Below are positions 57,730 to 64,000 of a DNA stretch of 64,000 nucleotides, piece after piece. Source of the DNA: Isoetes taiwanensis. Lineage: Eukaryota; Streptophyta; Lycopodiopsida; Isoetales; Isoetaceae. The notes under the pieces are model-generated. The model had not been told where the DNA came from. It saw nothing but the letters and a program-made list of their open reading frames with translations, and did not search any database. The position numbers were made by a program, and so were the translations under genes. The stretch spans positions 5,902,908 through 5,966,907 of the forward strand of contig JAJEKV010000075.1 of the NCBI GenBank assembly GCA_021234155.1, in the 5' to 3' direction. Every line of letters starts with the position of its first letter. The first letter of the stretch is position 1.

Positions 57730-57948
57730 TGTTAGTTTAGTGGAGGAGAGAAGAAGACATGCAGATGACAGCACCGACAAAAAGATACATTATTCAAAGA
57801 TGTCCAGATACAAAATACATTTTGCAGGGCCAAAATTAGAAACTTTATCCATTCTAAAGACCACACTTCAACTCCTACATAGACTCTACTTTTATTCTAT
57901 GTACATTATGTACATGATATATTTGTACCATTAACTAACATGCTAACA
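57730..57948 (-). repeat. Copia family-B 3' LTR, copy 2
   Basis: 219 bp. Starts TGTTAGCATG on the minus strand after the AAGGGGAGGA polypurine tract and ends CTAACA. It lies about 365 bp from the tentative first exon of the MOM1-like gene. Confidence 0.82.
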
Positions 57949-59051
57949 AATCCTCCCCTTAATGTGCAAACGCCGTCACTCCATGACGATGCTGCAGGTC
58001 ATTTCAGAAAGTTCGATGATGAGACCACTCCAAGACGTTGCCTGAGATCCTCGAATTTTGTCCAGGAAAGTCCTTTTGTCAAAATATCAGCTACTTGCTG
58101 ATCTGTTCTGCAATGAACTAAATCAGCAATACCATTTTCAACTACTTCCCGGATCAAATGATAATAAGTAGCAATGTGTTCCGCTCTGCTGTGAAATACT
58201 GGATTTTTAGTCAAATAGATACTGCTCATGTTATCACAGTAGATTTTTTGTGATTCTTGCTGACCAAATCCCAAGTTTGCTAGCAGCTTGCCTAACCGCA
58301 TGACTTCACAAGCTGCTGCAGAACAAGCCTTATATTCAGCCGCGTTGAGCTTATAGACATCATATCCTGTTTCTTGCTCAACCAACTTATGGCAGCTGAA
58401 GCAAAAGTGAATACATAAGCTCCTATAGATCTCCTATCATCCACACATCCTGCATGATCAGCTCCCTACAGCAAAAAGTTGCTGAATTTGTCATAATTCA
58501 GCCCATAATTCAATGTACCTTTAAGGTACCTTAGAACTCGTTTGGCAGCCATCCAATGAGTTACAGTAGGCTTAGACATAAACCTACTCAACACTCCTAC
58601 AGCGTAAGAAATGTCAGGCCTTGTGATTGTCAAGTATAAGAGAGATGCAACATGCTGACTATATATGTTCTTGTCAAAGTATTCTGCTTTGTCAAACTTT
58701 GACAATTTCAAACCAACTTCAACTGACGTGCCCAATGGCTTACATCCTTCCATATAAAATTTCTTAATAATCTCATGAGCATACTTGCTTTGCGAAAGAA
58801 AAATCCTGGCATCATGCTGCCATACCTCTATTCCAAGGAAATAATGCAGGAGTCCTAAGTCCGACATTTCAAATTCGCTTCCAATCATTGCTTTCACTTC
58901 TGAAATTTGTGCAGCAGAATTAACTGTGATTATGAGGTTGTCAACATAAATGACGATTATCAAAATTTCATTACATATAAAGAGTGATCCGCGTCATTTC
59001 TCCTAAATCCTTTATGCACAAGAACATCATGGATTCTGCTGTACCAAGCAC
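57730..59051 (-). mobile_element. Copia family B, copy 2, cut by family-A copy 3
   Basis: 3' LTR, RNase H (58385-57999, KNPVFHSRAEHIATYYHLIR) and reverse transcriptase (58963-58466, IIVIYVDNLIITVNSAA, then [20 protein letters not shown]). The catalytic YVDD reads YVDN. At 59051 the family-A LTR interrupts it just before the codons [10 protein letters not shown]. Confidence 0.85.
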
Positions 59052-59317
59052 TGTTAGAATAGTATAATGTGATATACATTGGACATGTTCAGTCATTGTA
59101 ACTTAACGTTGTACCCCATGGGACACTTTATATCCATGGGGCCCTCATTTTTATCTTTTTCTCTATTTGCCACCCAACATAAGGACGTGGCACATATATA
59201 TGTACCATCACATGAGTTAGTGTAATACACAAGTTTCTTGCTCCTCCTTTGTTACTTGCTGCGTCTCCTCCTCTCTCTATAGTCTTCTGCTGTTCAGATC
59301 ATCTTCTCCACTCAACA
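59052..59317 (+). repeat. Copia family-A LTR, copy 3 (266 bp)
   Basis: Starts TGTTAGAATAGT and ends CTCAACA; an intact primer site TGGTATCAGAGC follows at 59320-59331. Confidence 0.88.
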
Positions 59318-59634
59318 TTTGGTATCAGAGCGGTGTTCCATCCTTGGGTGCTTCATTCTGTGCAGGAGAGGAAGTATTTTGAGAAGGTTTTTCTGCCTTG
59401 TGGAAAACAGAGCAGATTTTAACCCTAACTTGTGTTTAAGCCTAGAGAGAAGCATTCTTCTGTTATGGAGAGTTATGGAGAGTTGCATGCAGCGTTAACT
59501 AAGCTAGAAACACCTCTTGAGTGTAAAATCTGAAATATTTCTTGCAGCAGCTTGCACACTGCTTTGCATGTTGAATATAAAGTAGGAGTTCGCTGATTTG
59601 TGGCTTTGATTAGAAGAGGCTTGTGTTTTTTACA

Positions 59635-60426
59635 ATGGACAGCCTGGAAAAGGTGTTCATGAATGAAAAGTCCTTGCTTAAAGGCAAGAACTACTCTATT
59701 TGGAAGGAGAAGATGACTTTGGCACTTGATCTTGCTGGAGTTTGGGATGTAGTAGCTGGTGAAGACCAAAATGAAGATGACAAATGGGAGGAGTTGAACA
59801 AGAAGGCCCTGCTGCTCATCAAACTTGCAGTGGATGATTCCATGCAAAGGCACATACTTGGAGTGAAAAGTGCTAGTGAAGCTTGGCGCAAATTTCAGCA
59901 AATCTATGAGACCAAGAATCATACAAGGAAGCAGCTGTTAAGGAGTCAGCTGAACAGTCTAAAGTTAAGAGAATGTAAAGATGTTAGTGACTTCATTGCG
60001 AAGATCACAGAAATTGCTGCACAATTGGCTTCTATTGGAGTTCAAGTTGAAGAGGATGAACTCGTAAATGCCATATATCAGGGAGCACCTGAGTATGAGC
60101 ACTTCCTTGATGCTTTTCAAGCACGGGAGAATGAGCCTACCTTCAAAGAGCTTGCAGCAGCCCTACAGCAGAAAGTTTTGAGATCACAAATCTTGGAACA
60201 AACGGAGCAGGTTAATTTCAGCCAATCAAGAAGAAGGGGGAGCAGGGGTCGAGGAAATTGGAGAAATTTCCAACACCAAGAAGAAGGTACTCCCAAAAAT
60301 GATTCTCAATCTCATCAGTCTCAACGAGGAGAACCTCAACGAGGAAGAGGCCATGAAAGGGGGCGTACAAATAGAGGTAGAGGGAGAGGCGAACGTTGGA
60401 GTTCATACTCCAACAAAAATATGTAA
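59635..60426 (+). CDS. Copia family-A gag, best-preserved copy
   Basis: A continuous frame of about 263 codons from [20 protein letters not shown] to an Arg/Gly-rich tail (RGRGHERGRTNRGRGRGERW), ending in the LINE tail. It keeps the UBN2-type gag pattern: [18 protein letters not shown], a [16 protein letters not shown] segment and [18 protein letters not shown]. Gag packages the element RNA in the virus-like particle. The natural continuation, a CCHC knuckle ([11 protein letters not shown]), resumes at about 63700 beyond the LINE, so the protein is truncated. Confidence 0.8.
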   Translation: MDSLEKVFMNEKSLLKGKNYSIWKEKMTLALDLAGVWDVVAGEDQNEDDKWEELNKKALLLIKLAVDDSMQRHILGVKSASEAWRKFQQIYETKNHTRKQLLRSQLNSLKLRECKDVSDFIAKITEIAAQLASIGVQVEEDELVNAIYQGAPEYEHFLDAFQARENEPTFKELAAALQQKVLRSQILEQTEQVNFSQSRRRGSRGRGNWRNFQHQEEGTPKNDSQSHQSQRGEPQRGRGHERGRTNRGRGRGERWSSYSNKNM

Positions 60427-60460
60427 TGTAATGTAATGTATTAAAAATCACGCCCACTAA

Positions 60461-60478
60461 GGACCTTGAAGGTCATGG
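60461..60478. repeat. Left arm of 18-nt perfect inverted repeat in the LINE
   Basis: GGACCTTGAAGGTCATGG. Its exact reverse complement is at 63652-63669, overlapping the LINE's ORF2 start region. The core GACCTTSAAGGTC is itself nearly palindromic. Confidence 0.85.
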
Positions 60479-60501
60479 AGCGACATGTACATGTGTTCTG
60501 T

Positions 60502-63500
60502 TCACAGATTTAAAACCAAAGAACGGTGTGTTTCCACCGCCTTAAAATATAGACCCAACTTCATTGGATCTTGCTGTAATAGGGATGAAAAACTGGTATC
60601 TATTATGCAAAATTTCACTCGAATATCTTCATAAGCCGGGCAATATAGGAACGTATGAGTCTCGTCTTCAACCAAGGTTGTCTCACACACCCTACAAAAC
60701 CTTTCATCTTTCGGAGTACCAGACCATCTGCCTGTCTCAACATGTAACTTGTGGGAACTCGTTCTATATCTCGCTATGCATTGCTTTAAATACCTGGGGA
60801 TGTGAGCACTCAAATACCCTTGCTCGGAATATACCAACAAAGGATTGACTTCTGAAATGTATGTGACCATTCGGGAACCTTTCTCTGCCCATAATTTCTC
60901 TACTGCCCGAGTTTGCACAAGATCACGAGTTCCTATATCCGTGTCGGGGAGCTGATCCAAAGAAATCCCCATTTCGCAGCCCATAAATTGACATCGTGAT
61001 ACCATCCCGATGCTGCAGACTGATCCAAAGCCAACTGGATAACTTTGTCTTCCGGGCCGCTTACGGACCCGAAAGTGATGAAGTTCAAAGTTTGATACTG
61101 AGCCTCCGCTTCAAGAGGGAGCATACCAGCTTACGCAAGTACTATTGCATAGGGGATCCGAGTTTTGGTTCCCAATTCTTCCCGTGAAAAGGTTTTTAAC
61201 ACCATTTCCACTTGAGCCCATTGCTGCAATGAAGCTCCGGCCCCCAAATTGGCGAGCCATACAAAACAACGGTCTGCACCGGTGTTCTAAACAAGATCTT
61301 TTAAGATCCCGGTTTGTGAGAGAGGCATGGACATCTGGATAGCATACTTTGTACAAAGCTGCCTTGCCTCCTTGAACTCTTTTCTTAATGCAATCCTTCC
61401 AACTGTATTTAGCGGAGAATTCCAGCCCCAGATATTTGTAGCTATCCACTAATTCCATGGCTCTACCCTGGTATGTGAATTCGGGCGAGAACTGTCCCTA
61501 CAACCATCACCTTGGATTTTGCCGGATTAACTTTCATGTGCTTTGCCTCACAAAATGTAGCCAGATGGTCAAGATGAGATTGGAGCCCTTACGGTTTTAC
61601 TCGCCATCGGAACCACATCATCAGCGTAGAGGAGGAGCTGCACAAGGAAATCACCTAACACGAGCCATACAAACCCTTGGTACATAGCCAATCCTCAAGC
61701 TCGTCTATATACGACCCCGAGAGTGGGGGACAAAGGGCACCCCTGCCTCCACGCCAATTGTGTTATTGACTTCTGGGCTATATCAGCTGGTAACTTTACT
61801 ATTACCTCAGAGTATAGTTGGGATATGGCACCTCGATCCCTTCAGAACACCAAGTTGCTCCATTCTCATACCCAAGTCTCTTCGTGGACTCAGATCGAAT
61901 GCTTTTTGGAAATCTATGAATGCAAGATAGAGGGCTTGCCTTGGGTTCTTTTGTTTTTTTCAAACAACACCCGCAGACTAAGAGCATGGTCTAGGGTGCA
62001 GTGAAATTTCTAGGAAACCAGCCTGGCATCTTGCTCTCTTGCCCGGCTCCATCAGCCCACGAGCTGAGTTTCTTTTCCAGCAAGCTGCCCAAGAGCTTAG
62101 CAAACATACCGCCAACCAAAATGGTTACGTAATTCCGCACATTTCTTTTGTCACCAGACTTGTGGATAGGGATCACCCCTGTTTGTCTTCCAGCTGCGTG
62201 GGCAGGCCCCGCCTAACAGCCATGTTCATCAAATTTGTGATCACTTCAATGGCACCGTCTCCACTCCACTTCAGTAGCTCGATACTAAAACCCCTGTAAA
62301 TCTGCTGCCTTTCCGTTACTCATGTTTTGGAGAGCAAATTCTACTTCATAATCTCTGAACAGATCCTCATTTACTGCCTGTGTTGGCATACCTTCGGAAT
62401 CCTTGGCATATAGTTCTTTGATCATATCTAACAGTTCCACGGGATCTAAGTCTGCCTGTGGTATTGCAGGTGACATCTTCTTCAGAAAGTCTTAGGATGC
62501 GCACTAAACCAATTCAGCAAGTTAATCTGTCTTTGTTTCAAATAAGTTCTTTTCTTTCTTCGCAGGAGGTCTTTGTACCATTTCGGCTTGTACATGCAGC
62601 CAGCAGGTAATTGGGCTCGTGCCATTCTGCATTCGGCATCCCACCAGCCTTTGTTTCCATGTTTTCTTTCCTTAGTGCATCCAAAGATGTCCATAGCAGC
62701 TGCATATAGCAGCTCAGAGAATTTAATCGCATCCATCTCAATGTCTCCTGTCCAAGTAACCCCCCTGACAGATTCTTCCAGACAATCTGCATATTTACTA
62801 CTTTTCCGGTAGTCTATCCTTAATCTAGATGTAAAGCTTGCTTTGTTTTGCTTGCCGAGAGACTCCTCCTAGAAGCTCAAAGCACAATGGTGCATGGTCT
62901 GATTCGGTAATTTATCCAGGACACGGAAGTCAAGCACATAGTTATAGCTGTTTCCCATCAAATAATCTACTGTGCTTGCTCCTAGATGGCTGAAACATGT
63001 ATTGTTATGTGAATTTGGGAAGCGACCAGTACCGTTCAATACTTTCAAATTGCAGATCGTTCCTAGCTCTAGGAGCAAATCTCCCATGCAATTCTTCACA
63101 AGGTCTGCTGATTGTCTGCGGAAAGAGAGTATCCTCCGTTTCAATCAGCCTTACATCATTTAGGGGGTTCTCAAACGATACAGCCTGCAAATTCTTTGTT
63201 CTGGCATTGAAGTCACCGACCAGTAATACTTCCCCTAACTCGCTGAATTGGAGTGTGTCTTTGCACAGATCGTGAAATGGGTTTGACCTGCCATGTTCTA
63301 GCTGGTCGTAAATGTGCATGTTCAAAGGAGCAAAGTAGCATATAGCTACATATGTATGCCTGCCAGCGTGTTCTAAATGCATCCATAAATATTGATTGTG
63401 CTCATGTTTGGAATGCATGTGCACCTTGTGAGCAATATCAGATCTAGCATATGCAGCTACCCCGCCAAATCCTCTTCCCACACCAGGCTCTTTCTCATTC

Positions 63501-63664
63501 CAGACATTTCCTACCAATTGAAACCCTTGCAGATCTGGAAGCACTCTTGATTGGTGTTCCCATGTCTCAGATAACAGTAACAGATCTTTATCATGCCATG
63601 TCTGTTTTGCTGCTTGCATCTTTTCATATGATAGACCTCGGACGTTCCATGCCATGACCTTCAA
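60502..63664 (-). pseudogene. LINE ORF2: endonuclease, reverse transcriptase, zinc knuckle
   Basis: The endonuclease begins MKVMAWNVRGLSYEKMQAAK at 63664 and carries LLSETWEHQ and LLVGDFNARTKN. A frame change near 63100 leads to HLGASTVDYLMGN. Reverse transcriptase is broken into frames between 62480 and 61110, with the active-site LLLYADD near 61625 and YKYLGLEFSAKYSWKDCIKK near 61430. The C-terminal zinc knuckle, FCRVCETTLVEDETHTFLYC, is at about 60690, and the frame ends at 60502. Motif order matches the LINE at 12.2-16.5 kb, but the sequence is a different family. Breaks show it is inactive. Confidence 0.85.
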
Positions 63665-63690
63665 GGTCCGAAATCCCTAATCTCGTCTCC

Positions 63691-64000
63691 GTGATGAAGT
63701 TGGCCATATGGTAAATGATTGCCCTCTAAAAAGGAGTATATTGAAAATGAAACTTGAAAAGGAGTCGCATTACCTTGAAGAAGGGTCACCGTCAACCTCA
63801 ACCTCAAGCTCAAGGGAGAAAACCTCTACGGCTGCACAAGATTTTGCAATGTTCGTAGATGAAGTCGATCATGTAAGATACAAGTTCGATAGGTGCGTGG
63901 CTGCTCGACTCATGTAACAGGTGATGAATCCCTTTTCTCAAAATTCACAAAGTATGATGGAGATAAAATCCTTTTAGGAGATGATTCCTCGCTCGCAATA
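63691..64000 (+). pseudogene. Copia family-A zinc knuckle and protease start
   Basis: Resumes after the LINE with [20 protein letters not shown], then a Ser-rich linker and FVDEVDHVRYKFDRC, matching copy 1 at 47605-47790. A frame break lies near 63905. It continues past the window end. Confidence 0.75.

Larger units (their letters stand above)
60427..63690 (-). mobile_element. LINE inserted in copia copy 3
   Basis: A minus-strand LINE with ORF2 only. Its 3' end has a short tandem tail, ATGTA units on the plus strand (60421-60441), as in LINE clades that end in microsatellite-like repeats. Its 5' end lies close to the ORF2 start, so it lacks ORF1, either by 5' truncation or because this family has one ORF. 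An 18-nt sequence near the 5' end recurs as its exact reverse complement near the 3' end. Confidence 0.8.
59052..64000 (+). mobile_element. Copia family A, copy 3, interrupted by a LINE and by the window end
   Basis: LTR, primer site, gag (59635-60426), LINE insert (about 60427-63690), then the zinc-knuckle and protease part from 63691 to the window end. Comparison with copy 1 at 47590-47640, which is uninterrupted there, defines the insertion point within the region between the gag tail and the zinc knuckle. Confidence 0.85.

Overview
This window looks like nuclear DNA of a land plant with a large, transposon-rich genome. It carries copia elements primed by initiator-Met tRNA, several LINE lineages, a Helitron end, foldback MITEs, decayed PPR sequence and one spliced gene resembling MOM1, a plant SNF2-derived silencing protein. 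A seed-free vascular plant such as a fern would fit, but that is a weak inference. Genes are sparse and nearly everything else is dead or nested mobile DNA.

Layout. 1-2578: a non-autonomous LTR element with no gag-pol; its interior holds a tandem array of short hairpins whose stems covary. 2634-2904: a foldback MITE. About 3000-3507: an LTR end with a primer-binding site. 4200-8880: degenerate repeats and intergenic DNA. 8884-9886: a TTAA-flanked element. 10137-11100: debris of a possible coiled-coil gene. 12000-17440: a LINE on the minus strand with two 5' monomers. 19355-20758: tandem and inverted repeats. 21132-22318: a small six-exon candidate gene. 23260-23745: PPR debris cut by a minus-strand copia element (23745-28337). 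29579-29607: a Helitron 3' end. 30113-32233: a spliced candidate membrane-protein gene on the minus strand. 33600-34600: AT-rich repeats. 35488-37290: LINE debris.

38378-57364 (minus strand): the main gene. Eleven exons, ten of them with exactly matching splice phases plus one tentative, encode about 1446 residues of a MOM1-like protein; the 5' end is not in the window. Its SNF2 motifs are degenerate. One 13.3-kb intron (42421-55732) is packed with nested copia elements, a LINE piece, a Mutator-type MITE, a small MITE, a solo LTR and a retroposed insert. A copia LTR ends about 15 bp from the 3' splice site of that intron.

57730-64000: a minus-strand copia element cut by a plus-strand copia element, which is itself cut by a LINE. 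In that LINE an 18-nt sequence near one end is repeated as a perfect reverse complement near the other. Exon boundaries were read by eye from GT/AG signals and phase; no alignment or search was run.
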